Shown piece after piece: positions 1 to 8,070 of a stretch of 64,000 bases of DNA. The DNA is from Bacillus sp. 03113. GTDB taxonomy: Bacteria > Bacillota > Bacilli > Bacillales > Cytobacillaceae. The DNA is taken from the NCBI RefSeq assembly GCF_006546985.1, contig NZ_VATK01000001.1:474920-538919 (forward strand), given 5' to 3'. The translations under genes were made by a program, and so were the position numbers. Each line of letters opens with the position of its first letter. The stretch's first letter is position 1. The notes under the pieces were generated by a model that did not search any database, was not told where the DNA came from, and saw nothing but the letters and a program-made list of their open reading frames with translations.

Positions 1-19
1 TTAAGTAGATATAAAAGAG

Positions 20-62
20 GAGAGTTAGCATGGTCTTCGAATATGTTAACTCTTTCTTTATT
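20..62 (+). terminator. Possible terminator of an upstream gene
   Basis: GAGTTA at about 22-28 pairs with TAACTC at about 48-54 around a loop containing TCTTCGA, followed by TTTCTTTATT. The gene it would end lies outside the window. The stem is short, so the call is tentative. Confidence 0.4.
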
Positions 63-248
63 AAAGATTTAAAATTATGCCTTAACCGAATCAAAACTAT
101 CCTTTTTACATTTCTCTTTCGATATCTCTATATAATTTTTTAGGCTTACTCTTTGTTAAAAGTGTGCTCTACAGCGTATCGGATTTGATATGCTTCTTAT
201 CAAAATTAACAACTTATAAAAAACTTAATCTATATAATTGAAGGATTT

Positions 249-461
249 ATGGAAAAAAAGATTGCTGGTTTATTTTTTTTATCTGCAGCTATATAATTTT
301 CATCTCGTTATATCGTAATAGCTATTTTATGTACAGGCGAAAATGCTACATGGAAAACTTTTGACATAGTGTCAAGAGAAGTTGGAATTCCATTATTAGT
401 AACTAGTATTATAGCCGCATTGCTTGGAATTATTTATCTTATAAGAGAAGAGATTAAATAA
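249..461 (+). pseudogene. Relic of a small two-helix membrane protein
   Basis: An ATG at 249 opens a frame (MEKKIAGLFFLSAAI) that hits TAA at codon 16 (294-296). The same frame then stays open for 54 codons to TAA at 459-461, reading FSSRYIVIAIL near the break and TSIIAALLGIIYLI near the end. Restoring one base (TTA to TAA) would give a 70-residue protein with two hydrophobic helices, a common layout of small uncharacterised Bacillus membrane proteins. I see no characterised family in it. The in-frame stop makes it a likely pseudogene. Re-initiation inside is possible but has no ribosome binding site. Confidence 0.4.
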
Positions 462-479
462 GCTTTCTCTATAGTAATT

Positions 480-617
480 TACATTAATAGGTATACGGAA
501 GCCAGTATTACGGCGAAGCCATTTTTTGAACATCGATGGTATAAAGTAGTTTACTCACAAACTGTAGAACATAAGGGTGCTAAATTGACTAATTATCAAA
601 TGGTTAAAAAGATATAA
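480..617 (+). pseudogene. C-terminal fragment of a GNAT acetyltransferase
   Basis: The forward frame ending at TAA 615-617 encodes YTEASITAKPFFEHR, a few residues, then KVVYSQTVEHKGAKLTNYQM. This matches the last beta strands of GNAT N-acetyltransferases, whose C-termini typically read like TEAS-ITARPFFE and V-RRGV-LTNY-MEK. The acetyl-CoA binding part is missing upstream, where the frame runs directly into the preceding membrane-protein relic, so only the tail survives. Family assignment is from recalled consensus, not a search. Confidence 0.6.
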
Positions 618-799
618 TGATAACTATGTAATTCCACTATCGGACGCTTTTTTAATTACGATGTATATTTATATCGGACTATTTAATGGAGCCCACATCA
701 GATTATTTATGTGAAAATCAGATCGGATTTTACTTTAACGAACAGAGCAGGCTACTAAGGCTGATAAGGGTATCTAAAAAATGGAAAGGAACTATTATC

Positions 800-1105
800 G
801 TGACACCTTTTACCGAAAAAGTAATTGACATTATACGAAACATTCCCGAAGGTAGGGTCATGACTTATGGTCAGATTGCAAAGCTCGCAGGAAGTCCCCG
901 AGCTGCCAGGCAAGTTGTCCGTATACTCCATTCCATGAGCAGGAAGCATAGCCTCCCTTGGCATAGGGTAATTAATGCAAAGGGACACATTGCCCTTCAA
1001 AATGATGATTCCTATAACGAGCAAATGATGTCCCTAGAAATCGAGGGTGTTAAAGTAGGTTTACATGGGAGTATTGATTTAGAAAAATATCAATGGCATC
1101 CATGA
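800..1105 (+). CDS. Alkyltransferase-like protein (ATL, MGMT fold)
   Basis: This 101-residue protein has the DNA-binding domain fold of O6-methylguanine-DNA methyltransferases: PEGRVMTYGQIAKLAG (winged helix) and AARQV (arginine finger). The active-site PCHR is replaced by PWHR, so the alkyl-accepting cysteine is a tryptophan (about residue 54). That substitution defines alkyltransferase-like proteins, which bind O6-alkylguanine, flip it out and recruit nucleotide excision repair rather than repairing it directly. The start is taken as GTG at 800 with GGAAAGGA just upstream. An ATG at 686 would add 38 residues that do not resemble the family, and 101 residues is the usual ATL length. A second alkylation-repair gene (alkC) lies at 6.8-7.8 kb. 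Confidence 0.85.
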   Translation: MTPFTEKVIDIIRNIPEGRVMTYGQIAKLAGSPRAARQVVRILHSMSRKHSLPWHRVINAKGHIALQNDDSYNEQMMSLEIEGVKVGLHGSIDLEKYQWHP

Positions 1106-1198
1106 TTGCAATATTAAAAATACGATAAATGTATTGGCAGCAATTCTAGGTCTCACCAACTCACTTATCGCAGCTAAGCGGTCGGGTATAGACCTTTG

Positions 1199-2125
1199 TT
1201 AGTCTTTATTCATATGATCCAAAGTTATTACCACATTTCCCTTTTTATGTCCTTTTTCTACATATGAGTGAGCCTCGGGAATTTGTTCCAGCGGATAGCG
1301 CCTATCTATGACCGATTTTAGCTTCTCCTTCTCAATGAGCTCTTTGAGGAAAATTAAATCTTCAATACGTTCTTTTGCAATCCCCTGTCCTTCAACTGAA
1401 ATGTATTTCCCGTTCGGAGATAATGCTTTCTTGCCATTTGATTTCGAGTTTTTCCCAACTGCATCAAAGATGATATCATATAGCTCTTCTCTTTTTGTAA
1501 AATCCTCCTTTGTATAATCAATGACCTGATCGGCTCCCAGAGATTTCACTAATTCTACATTTGTGGTACTGCAAACCCCGGTAACTTCTGCACCAAAGTA
1601 CTTGGCAAGCTGAACCGCAGAAGTCCCTACCGCTCCGGAAGCACCATAAATAAGAACTTTTTGTCCACTTTGAATATTTCCTTTTCTAAAAAAATGCAAG
1701 GCTGTCGTTCCTCCGAATAAAACGGCAGCAGCTTCATCATAAGTTGCATTTTCCGGTTTAATCCCCACCAATCCGTCTTCAGGCAGACATATGTATTCGG
1801 CATAAGCACCAAATCTCATCCCAGTCATGGCAAAAACCTGATCTCCTTTCTTAAATCGTGTTACATTTTTGCCAATAGCTGTGATTTCACCAGCTAACTC
1901 CACCCCTAGTATCGGTTTTCTCGGCTTTGTTAGACCTAAGAATATTCTCATGGGAATCCAATAAGTGATTGGGCTATTAAAGCCACGAACTCTACAACAG
2001 CCTGATGTTACCGTTGTTGCATGAATTTTCACCAGTATTTCATTGTTCTTTGGAGCCGGTTTTTCCACCTCTTTAAGTTGCAGAACATCGGGTGGTCCGT
2101 ATTTTGTGCATACAATTGCTTTCAT
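1199..2125 (-). CDS. Zinc-independent NAD(P)H-dependent alcohol dehydrogenase / quinone oxidoreductase
   Basis: A 308-residue medium-chain dehydrogenase/reductase. The N-terminal GroES-like part contains [24 protein letters not shown] and GDQVFAMTG. The Rossmann part carries [20 protein letters not shown], the NADPH-binding glycine motif of quinone oxidoreductases. The structural-zinc cysteine cluster of true alcohol dehydrogenases is absent, which favours a zinc-free reductase of enones or quinones; the substrate cannot be read from sequence. The ATG at 2123-2125 has GGAGGAG upstream on the minus strand. It is a single gene, convergent with the ATL gene. Confidence 0.85.
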   Translation of the reverse strand: MKAIVCTKYGPPDVLQLKEVEKPAPKNNEILVKIHATTVTSGCCRVRGFNSPITYWIPMRIFLGLTKPRKPILGVELAGEITAIGKNVTRFKKGDQVFAMTGMRFGAYAEYICLPEDGLVGIKPENATYDEAAAVLFGGTTALHFFRKGNIQSGQKVLIYGASGAVGTSAVQLAKYFGAEVTGVCSTTNVELVKSLGADQVIDYTKEDFTKREELYDIIFDAVGKNSKSNGKKALSPNGKYISVEGQGIAKERIEDLIFLKELIEKEKLKSVIDRRYPLEQIPEAHSYVEKGHKKGNVVITLDHMNKD

Positions 2126-2282
2126 AAGTCTCCTCCATCTTTTCTTTGATTTGATCTATTAATCCTTATGCTACACAACATTTAAAAATGTACGCTAGTA
2201 ATCAAGCTGTAACGATTCTAGTTATTTATTAAAATGAAAGCAAGCAATTTGATTTTCCTAATAGAATGCTTGAAAAATTTTT

Positions 2283-2308
2283 TACAACCAAAGTGAGGCT
2301 GCTCCGTC
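2283..2308 (+). promoter_or_regulatory. Candidate ECF-sigma promoter
   Basis: ACAACC at 2284-2289 and CGTC at 2305-2308 are separated by about 16 bases. This matches the AAC (-35) and CGTC (-10) core of ECF promoters. It sits about 30 bases upstream of the sigma gene at 2337, as expected for an autoregulated sigma/anti-sigma operon. Seen by eye only. Confidence 0.45.
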
Positions 2309-2336
2309 TAAATAGATGAAAGGGTGTGGAAGATGA

Positions 2337-2909
2337 TTGAATGAAAATGAGTATAAAGATGAACTCAGCAAGGAAGATCGAGTTGAGTGGTTAATGAACG
2401 AGTATGGCAAGAATGTTGCACGATTAGCATTTACCTACACGAAAAATAAGCAGCTGGCTGAAGATATAGCACAAGAGGTTTTTATTAAATGCTATAAAAA
2501 TCTGGACAGCTTTCGAAATGAATCATCGTACAAAACATGGATTTATCGTATAACGGTGAATTTGTGCAAAGACAAGCTGCGAAGCTGGTCCTTCAGAAAT
2601 ATTATTCTAAATGATTTTTTTTCAAAATCCCGAAATACATACGTTACTCCTGAAGCTTTATTGGTCGAAAAAGAGAATAAAAGGATGCTATCGGAAAAGG
2701 TCATGTCTCTACCCGTTAAATATCGAGAGGTTATTATTCTCTATTATTATGAAGAATTGTCCTATAACCAAATAGCAGAGCTGCTGCAATTAAGCTTGCA
2801 AACTGTTAAGTCACGGTTGCATAGAGCGCGTCTTTTGTTAAAAAATCTGCTTGAAAGGAGCAATGCAGTTGGAGGATTTATTAAAAAATCTCAAAGAGGA
2901 TATGAATGA
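2337..2909 (+). CDS. ECF-type RNA polymerase sigma factor
   Basis: A 190-residue group 4 sigma factor. Region 2 covers about residues 20-90 (LAFTYTKNKQLAEDIAQEVF, KTWIYRITVN). Region 4 covers about 115-170, with the helix-turn-helix LSYNQIAELLQLSLQTVKSR and the usual HRAR tail. It should direct core polymerase to a small stress regulon. The start is TTG at 2337 behind AAGGGTGTGGAAG; an overlapping ATG at 2333 gives only a three-codon peptide. The downstream membrane protein begins inside its 3' end (overlap about 40 bases), the classical arrangement with a cognate anti-sigma factor. An ECF-like promoter lies upstream. The inducing signal is unknown. Confidence 0.9.
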   Translation: MNENEYKDELSKEDRVEWLMNEYGKNVARLAFTYTKNKQLAEDIAQEVFIKCYKNLDSFRNESSYKTWIYRITVNLCKDKLRSWSFRNIILNDFFSKSRNTYVTPEALLVEKENKRMLSEKVMSLPVKYREVIILYYYEELSYNQIAELLQLSLQTVKSRLHRARLLLKNLLERSNAVGGFIKKSQRGYE

Positions 2910-4440
2910 GACGATTTTAAAGGATATTGATTTTCAACATAAAAACAAAGAAAAAGTAAGGCAGGCATTTTACAAAACGGAAAAGAAACCTCATTTTAAC
3001 TTTCAGCCGAAGCTGGGCCTACTTTTGAGTATAAGCTTTACCTTCCTTTTTTTAGCTGGAATTGGATACTTTAGTGCTGAGAAAATGGGACTCTTTCCTG
3101 GTGATGAGTATCCTGCAAATAAAGCAAATGAGAAAAAAGATCAGTCGAGTAAACCTGAGATCAAGAAAAATCTTTATGTACCTCCTGCTCAAGAAGAAAC
3201 CTACGAAGATATGACAAAAGAAGATGTACTAATAAAAATGTTAAATACTGTGGATTATTTTCAAACAGCTGCCGGTGAATTTGAGTTATACGATATGTAT
3301 GATGACAACTCGGAAAGCCGTTCGAAAGTGGAATACAAGCTTAGTCTGAAAGAGCAAATTGGAGGATATGACAAGTCAACCTCATTTTTTGATAAAGATA
3401 TAATGGGTTTTGATTCAGATACACAGGAAACCTTCTATAATAGTCAAACGGTGTGGAGGCTGCATCGTATGAGCAAACAGTATCAAATTAATGATTATAA
3501 GGCAAAAGGCAGTAAGGAACCTGTGGATCCGAACGACATTTTTCAATTCGATCTGAGAAAGCTTTATGACTCACCAGAAATATTTAGAAAACGTCCACCT
3601 GCTTCTAGCTCACATTTATCAATATTTCCATATGAAAAGGCAGCTTATTATTTAAGGAATGATACCCTTTGGGATATTGAAAAGCAAAATGAAGAAGTGC
3701 TGGGGCATAATACAATTGTTTTATATGGAAAAATAAAAAAAGCTGTAGCGGACAGGATGAAAGGGGATCTTTTCCGATTTTGGATAGATAAAGACACAGG
3801 TATTTTACTAAAGTATGAGGTTTATGATCAAAACGAAGCCGTGACGAGCTATCTCCATCCGTCCAAACTAGAAATAAACATTCCCGTAAAGGCACAGGAA
3901 TTTGTCCCTAATCTTGATGGTTATAGTAAAATGGAGATCGAAGAGCCTGATTATAAAGATCCGAGAGAAAAAGATATAAAACTTGTAGATCAAGCTGACT
4001 ATTATAAAGAAGAAGTGGATAAGGTCATGAATCGTCTGAGAAAAGATCTGTCATTTTTATATGAATTTGATCACCCAGAGATCGAAATTTTCTCTGCAAA
4101 CTACGAACAATATAAAGATGAAAAACAGGCATATATGACCTATAGCTATAAAAAGGATAAAAATGAAGATGGTTCAGGAAGGAAGCTCCTATATGTGCGC
4201 CAATATCATAAAGACACAGTTGTCCGCTCCTTGGGCGACTTTGATACAGAAAAGAAAAACAAACTTGATGAGTTTGAGATAAACGGTATTCATTGGGAGA
4301 GCTATAAGCTGTACGGTTCCCCAAATACCCATTTTATCGGAACATCTGGTGACTATAAATATGAAGTCGTGACACAGGATATTTCAGCGGAAGAAACGAA
4401 GAGTGTATTAAAGTCATTTAAGCATTATACAGATAGCTGA
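2869..4440 (+). CDS. Membrane-anchored anti-sigma factor with large extracellular LolA/RseB-like sensor region
   Basis: About 523 residues. A short charged cytoplasmic segment (about 1-45) is followed by one transmembrane helix (LGLLLSISFTFLFLAGIGYF) and then about 450 extracellular residues. The extracellular part has a beta-rich stretch (YKLSLKEQIGG, DTLWDIEKQNEEVLG, FRFWIDKDTGILLKYEVYD) resembling the LolA/RseB fold used by some envelope-stress sensors. No HxxxCxxC zinc motif of classical ZAS anti-sigma factors is visible. The start is placed at TTG 2869, eight bases after AAAGGAG; the ATG at 2863 is only two bases from that site. Coupling to the sigma gene implies it sequesters that sigma. 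The C-terminal half has no family I recognise. Confidence 0.7.
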   Translation: MEDLLKNLKEDMNETILKDIDFQHKNKEKVRQAFYKTEKKPHFNFQPKLGLLLSISFTFLFLAGIGYFSAEKMGLFPGDEYPANKANEKKDQSSKPEIKKNLYVPPAQEETYEDMTKEDVLIKMLNTVDYFQTAAGEFELYDMYDDNSESRSKVEYKLSLKEQIGGYDKSTSFFDKDIMGFDSDTQETFYNSQTVWRLHRMSKQYQINDYKAKGSKEPVDPNDIFQFDLRKLYDSPEIFRKRPPASSSHLSIFPYEKAAYYLRNDTLWDIEKQNEEVLGHNTIVLYGKIKKAVADRMKGDLFRFWIDKDTGILLKYEVYDQNEAVTSYLHPSKLEINIPVKAQEFVPNLDGYSKMEIEEPDYKDPREKDIKLVDQADYYKEEVDKVMNRLRKDLSFLYEFDHPEIEIFSANYEQYKDEKQAYMTYSYKKDKNEDGSGRKLLYVRQYHKDTVVRSLGDFDTEKKNKLDEFEINGIHWESYKLYGSPNTHFIGTSGDYKYEVVTQDISAEETKSVLKSFKHYTDS

Positions 4441-4484
4441 GTATGTAACCTTTGTCTGGAGAGACTTGGCCCTAATGGAAAACC

Positions 4485-4536
4485 AATACCTCTGGTAAAG
4501 CAGTTTAATCGCTTTATTGGGGGTATTCTTTTATTC
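4485..4536 (+). terminator. Probable terminator after the first ECF cassette
   Basis: AATACC (4485-4490) pairs with GGTATT (4522-4527) and TAAAGC (4496-4501) with GCTTTA (4511-4516), giving a two-part stem with an internal loop. CTTTTATT follows. It separates the two sigma operons. Confidence 0.45.
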
Positions 4537-4671
4537 ACTATTGGTACGATAAATGATGTGTCTAGAGCTTTATTAAAAGCGGAAGACATAAAAAATTTTT
4601 TTCATTTTAAATGAACCTTATTGCCTTCTTATTTGTATAGCTAGTAAAGAAGAAAATAAGGGGTGTTTAAT

Positions 4672-5043
4672 TTGGATATTGGTTGGATTGTTTCGCTGAT
4701 CGTTGCAGGCTTTATAATGGTTTTGATTTTTGCGATTGCTATTCCAATGGATCGCAAGTATATTGTTCGTGAGAATGGTAAAATCAATTATAAAAAAACG
4801 AAATTATTTTTACGATGGAACGTATTTGATACACTTACGCTAAGTCTAGCAGTCTATTCCATTATTTGTGTTCAAACTCTTAATATTTTAATCTCAAGTG
4901 GTGAAACGATTGAGAATCCTTTTGTACAGTTTTTTACGAATCAGGCACAAGTCTGGACGGTTGTATCATTTATTTACTTAATTGTCCGAATGTCTATGAC
5001 TTTAAAGGCTATCAAGGAACGTTGGGGCGATGACATTGAGTGA
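4672..5043 (+). CDS. Small three-helix membrane protein of the second ECF cassette
   Basis: A 123-residue protein with hydrophobic helices at about 4-26, 52-74 and 93-110 and a basic loop (DRKYIVRENGKINYKKTK) between the first two. No characterised family is recognised. TTG at 4672 is preferred because AAGGGGTG lies at proper distance; the GTG at 4663 is part of that site. Its last 14 bases overlap the start of the following sigma gene, so translation is probably coupled. By position it may modulate the sigma factor or act in the same envelope response. TGAACC at 4612-4617 could belong to an ECF promoter, but no CGTC-type -10 follows. Confidence 0.7.
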   Translation: MDIGWIVSLIVAGFIMVLIFAIAIPMDRKYIVRENGKINYKKTKLFLRWNVFDTLTLSLAVYSIICVQTLNILISSGETIENPFVQFFTNQAQVWTVVSFIYLIVRMSMTLKAIKERWGDDIE

Positions 5044-5575
5044 ACGTGAAGATGAATTAATGATCGCTTATCAAAATGGGGATGACGAAGCATTAGAAGG
5101 AATTTACACCTTTTTAAAACCTTCTCTTTATGCGTTTGTTTTCCGTTATACGAGAGAGGAGCAATTAAGCATTGATATCATTCAAGATACGTTTGTCAAA
5201 CTACAACGTTATAAGCACTACTATGATCCAAGCAAAGGAAAACTAAAGTCATATCTTTTTCAAACGGCGTACCGAATAATGATCACAAAATTAAACCGGC
5301 GTAAAAAATGGCGCAGCCTTTTGCCCTTTCTCACTCCGATTACGAACAAAGAATTTCATCATGCAGATCGAATAACGGTTCGGGATGCTGTGGCAAAGCT
5401 CCCTGAAATACAGCGTGCGGTTGTTTTACTTTTCTATTATCACGATTTGACACAGGAGGAAATTGCTGAAATCCTTGATATTCCAAAAGGGACGGTTAAA
5501 TCAAGATTACACAGGGCAATCCAAAGACTAAAAGTAGAATTGGAGGGAGACGATTTTGAGTCTAGATCCGTTTAA
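5030..5575 (+). CDS. ECF-type RNA polymerase sigma factor
   Basis: A 181-residue ECF sigma factor. Region 2 is at about 25-90 (YTREEQLSIDIIQDTFVKLQ, LKSYLFQTAYRIMI). Region 4 is at about 110-170, with the helix-turn-helix LTQEEIAEILDIPKGTVKSR followed by LHRAIQRLK. It overlaps the genes on both sides (14 and 20 bases), so the three genes form one coupled unit. It is clearly distinct in sequence from the sigma at 2337. The partner that restrains it is probably the small membrane protein encoded immediately downstream. Confidence 0.9.
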   Translation: MTLSEREDELMIAYQNGDDEALEGIYTFLKPSLYAFVFRYTREEQLSIDIIQDTFVKLQRYKHYYDPSKGKLKSYLFQTAYRIMITKLNRRKKWRSLLPFLTPITNKEFHHADRITVRDAVAKLPEIQRAVVLLFYYHDLTQEEIAEILDIPKGTVKSRLHRAIQRLKVELEGDDFESRSV

Positions 5576-5801
5576 AAAAGAACAGCATTTGCTAACGAAG
5601 TTAGATGAATATCACGTAAATATTCCCGACTTCTCTATGAAAACGAAGCGATGGGATCGATTCATCGATATTCTTGCTTCACCTGCCAAAAACCCCTTTG
5701 AGTCATTCATTTCAACAACCAATGGATTCATGATGCTAAAAATCGCACCAATAATGGGAGCGGTTGTACTCGGACTAATACAATTTTTACTTTTCTTGTA
5801 A
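5556..5801 (+). CDS. Small single-pass membrane protein, putative anti-sigma factor
   Basis: An 81-residue protein with a charged cytoplasmic N-terminal part (SLDPFKKEQHLLTKLDEY) and one C-terminal helix (IAPIMGAVVLGLIQFLLFL). The TTG start lies behind GGAGGGAG and inside the 3' end of the sigma gene. Position, size and topology fit a minimal anti-sigma factor of the kind found with several Bacillus ECF sigmas. There is no zinc motif and no sequence family I can name, so the role is inferred from context. Confidence 0.6.
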   Translation: MSLDPFKKEQHLLTKLDEYHVNIPDFSMKTKRWDRFIDILASPAKNPFESFISTTNGFMMLKIAPIMGAVVLGLIQFLLFL

Positions 5802-5833
5802 TAAAAATAACTAGTAAAACGGAGGGATAAATA

Positions 5834-6082
5834 GTGAAGTGGGAAGAAGTTCGTAAAATATATCCAGACCAATATGTAAAACTAAATATCCTTGATTTTT
5901 ACTTAGAAAATGATAAAAAGATTGTAACGGATGTTGCATTAATCAATCTTATTGAAGATTCTAAATTAGCAACAAAAGAGTTACTTAAATCAAAAGGTGA
6001 TACCATCGTTTATCATACAGGAACCGAAAAAATTGTTATTGAAATGAGAAACCCTACAGGTTTAAGAGGAATGAGGTTATGA
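5834..6082 (+). CDS. Conserved-looking hypothetical protein paired with retropepsin-like protein
   Basis: An 82-residue soluble protein (MKWEEVRKIYPDQYVKLNIL ... DTIVYHTGTEKIVIEMRNP) starting at GTG 5834 behind GGAGGGA. I do not recognise a domain. Its frame ends at TGA 6080-6082, and the very same frame continues open through the downstream aspartic-protease-like gene. The pair is therefore either a split gene or two coupled genes. An ATG overlapping the stop (6079) would fit an ATGA coupling, but its frame closes after ten codons. Confidence 0.6.
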   Translation: MKWEEVRKIYPDQYVKLNILDFYLENDKKIVTDVALINLIEDSKLATKELLKSKGDTIVYHTGTEKIVIEMRNPTGLRGMRL

Positions 6083-6112
6083 GAATTAGTCAATCGTTTA
6101 CTAGAAGTTGAA

Positions 6113-6454
6113 ATGGCAATTTCTTATAAAGGGAAAACGAAAATAATAGATAAGCTAGTTATCGATACTGGTGCAGCTCATACACTAATTTCATCCGATA
6201 TTGTAGATGAAATAGGCATTTACTTTGAAAATGGAGATCCTCTGGTAAGTGCGTATGGAGTTGGCGGTGAAGAATACTCTTACCGAAAATCAGTTGATTT
6301 TATTAAGCTAGGTACACACGAAATTCCAGAAATAAAGCTGGATTTTGGCGATTTAAATGATTGGGGTATCAATGGTCTCATAGGACTAGATATCTTAATG
6401 AATGGCAAGTTTATCATTGATTTAGAGAAATTAGAATTAGTTCAAAATCATTAA
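6113..6454 (+). CDS. Retropepsin-like aspartic protease domain protein, 5' end probably disrupted
   Basis: The protein contains LVIDTGAAHTLIS, the D-T-G-A active-site signature of pepsin/retropepsin folds, then NGLIGLDILMNGKFIIDLEK, matching the alpha-helix/strand that ends such monomers. At 113 residues it is one protease lobe, so it would act as a homodimer. The in-frame sequence between the upstream TGA and this ATG (ELVNRLLEVE) looks like genuine protein but has no start codon, and no good ribosome binding site precedes ATG 6113. The native start may have been lost by a small indel near 6079-6090. It could be a weakly expressed gene or a recent pseudogene. Confidence 0.6.
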   Translation: MAISYKGKTKIIDKLVIDTGAAHTLISSDIVDEIGIYFENGDPLVSAYGVGGEEYSYRKSVDFIKLGTHEIPEIKLDFGDLNDWGINGLIGLDILMNGKFIIDLEKLELVQNH

Positions 6455-6751
6455 TCAAAATATGTATGACACTAAAAAAGACGTTACCATTCGTTATTCA
6501 AGAATTGGGTACAATTATTTTGTATGTAAATTACTACAAAAAAATTCCATTTGAACATTGCGATCACAAAAAAATAGTGCTCCCTTCCGTATTAGCTAGG
6601 CTGTAAGTTAATGAGAAGAGAAACTAATACTAATTATTCGCTGTTATTTAAAGAAACTTTAAACAGTTCAAACTATATTCAACAAATTTACTCTCAAAAA
6701 AATGGCTCCGATCAAGAAACTCATAAGGTTTTTTCCTTTGTGATTTATGCT
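6455..6751. other. Intergenic, no gene seen
   Basis: About 300 AT-rich bases between the protease-like gene and the convergent alkC gene. No convincing ORF, terminator or repeat was found. Confidence 0.5.
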
Positions 6752-7846
6752 CTAATCATTTTTAGGAATAGTCAATTGGAAAAAAGCTTCTGCCATTTCT
6801 GTACCGTTGATGACAATAGATAAGCGATGTTCACCTGCGTAATGCTTTCTCGTAGAAAGGTCTTTAAAAGAATGAGTTCGATTAAAGGACACTTCCCCGC
6901 CTTTATATGTATTTTCGGTTATTTTAAATAGTTTTCTGGAGGTTGAACCGTTTGATTTAACAAAACAAATTGCATATTCGATCCGTAGTTTATAGAAGTC
7001 AAGGGATTGATTTTCTAAAACAAAATGAAACGTAAGCGAATCGCCTACTGACAAATGGTGAGTTGATAGAGTCAGCTCTTTTATTTGAACGTCAGGTTTG
7101 GTATTGAATCCAAATAGATGCAGCGTTTCTGGATCTGCTTTTCTTAATAATGTTCGACAACCGTGTTTGATAATCCAATCTGTATGGGGATTCTGCCCCA
7201 TCCATTCTATGCATATTTTTTTCAGCAAGTCTGGGTGATCTTTTGAAATGTCATTTAAATTATTGGCAACACTTTTTCGGACATATTCACTTTCGTCCGC
7301 TTTTAAAAGAGACAAGATAGGCAAGATTGGGGTCGGGTCAACTTTAAACATGTTCAATGGGGGAGACCAAGGGAGTCTAGGCCGACAGCCCTCACTAGCT
7401 AATCTCCGTACATGATGATTGTCATCTTTTGCCCAATCCTCCATGATTGCCATCATCTTCTTGGGATCTTTTTCAATAAAAGAACGAACAGCAAATTCTG
7501 AACTCGATGATACAGTGAATAGCTTGAGGGCAGAAATAGATATGTCCCAATGAGCTAGCCCATATTGCTCCACAAAATCTGGGAAAAACAGATACTCAAA
7601 TCCTTTACATGTTGGAGCAATTTTAGATAAAATCGCTATCACATCTGGATAAGAAGGGGGCAAAGTTTTAGATAAAGTATGTGTGATATGGCGAATTCTT
7701 TGTTTCAGCTCTCTTGTGTTCCACTCGTGATCAAATATCAAATTCATAAACATTTGGTCATCGAATTCTGGATATACTTGTTTTACCAACAGGCAGAATT
7801 GATTAAAAAAAGGTCGATTATACATATCTTTGAGTGCTTCAGCCAT
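6752..7846 (-). CDS. alkC: DNA alkylation repair glycosylase, AlkC type
   Basis: A 364-residue HEAT-like-repeat DNA glycosylase of the AlkC/AlkD superfamily. Helical repeats fill about residues 1-245 (HVRRLASEGCRPRLPWSP, YVRKSVANNLNDISKDHP, TDWIIKHGCRTLLRKADPE). The last 115 residues (from about DVQIKELTLSTHHLSVGDSL) are beta-rich, like the Ig-like C-terminal domain described for AlkC but absent from AlkD. AlkC enzymes excise N3-alkylated bases such as 3-methylcytosine and 3-methyladenine. B. subtilis YhaZ is the likely counterpart. ATG at 7844-7846 follows an AAAGGAG on the minus strand. It is a single gene. Confidence 0.85.
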   Translation of the reverse strand: MAEALKDMYNRPFFNQFCLLVKQVYPEFDDQMFMNLIFDHEWNTRELKQRIRHITHTLSKTLPPSYPDVIAILSKIAPTCKGFEYLFFPDFVEQYGLAHWDISISALKLFTVSSSSEFAVRSFIEKDPKKMMAIMEDWAKDDNHHVRRLASEGCRPRLPWSPPLNMFKVDPTPILPILSLLKADESEYVRKSVANNLNDISKDHPDLLKKICIEWMGQNPHTDWIIKHGCRTLLRKADPETLHLFGFNTKPDVQIKELTLSTHHLSVGDSLTFHFVLENQSLDFYKLRIEYAICFVKSNGSTSRKLFKITENTYKGGEVSFNRTHSFKDLSTRKHYAGEHRLSIVINGTEMAEAFFQLTIPKND

Positions 7847-8007
7847 GATTTATTAGCTCCTTTAGGGAAGTATACGAGGATAGAAAATAGTTTCTTCTTC
7901 CCTCATAGAACCTTGATTTTTTTAAATAGCTCTTTAGTAGGGTAAGAAGGAACTTTCCCTAAAAATTGTTTTTAAGATAAAAATGTTTGTTTATGAACAA
8001 ATCTAAA

Positions 8008-8037
8008 GATATATAAATTTGATTCTAAGCCATACTA
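8008..8037 (+). promoter_or_regulatory. Candidate sigma-G/sigma-F (forespore) promoter
   Basis: CATACTA at 8031-8037 is a textbook forespore -10 element. GATATA at 8008-8013 sits 17 bases upstream in the -35 position. It lies about 35 bases before the small spore-protein-like gene. Confidence 0.5.
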
Positions 8038-8070
8038 ATACAGATTAAAATTTCGTTAGGAGGCAATATT

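Noticed and set aside
6080..6082. Selenocysteine or programmed read-through at TGA
   Set aside because: No SECIS-like hairpin noticed, and the residue position is at a probable gene border; a start-site indel is simpler.
6611..6823. Forward open frame of 70 codons
   Set aside because: It overlaps the end of alkC antisense, with no ribosome site and no recognisable content.
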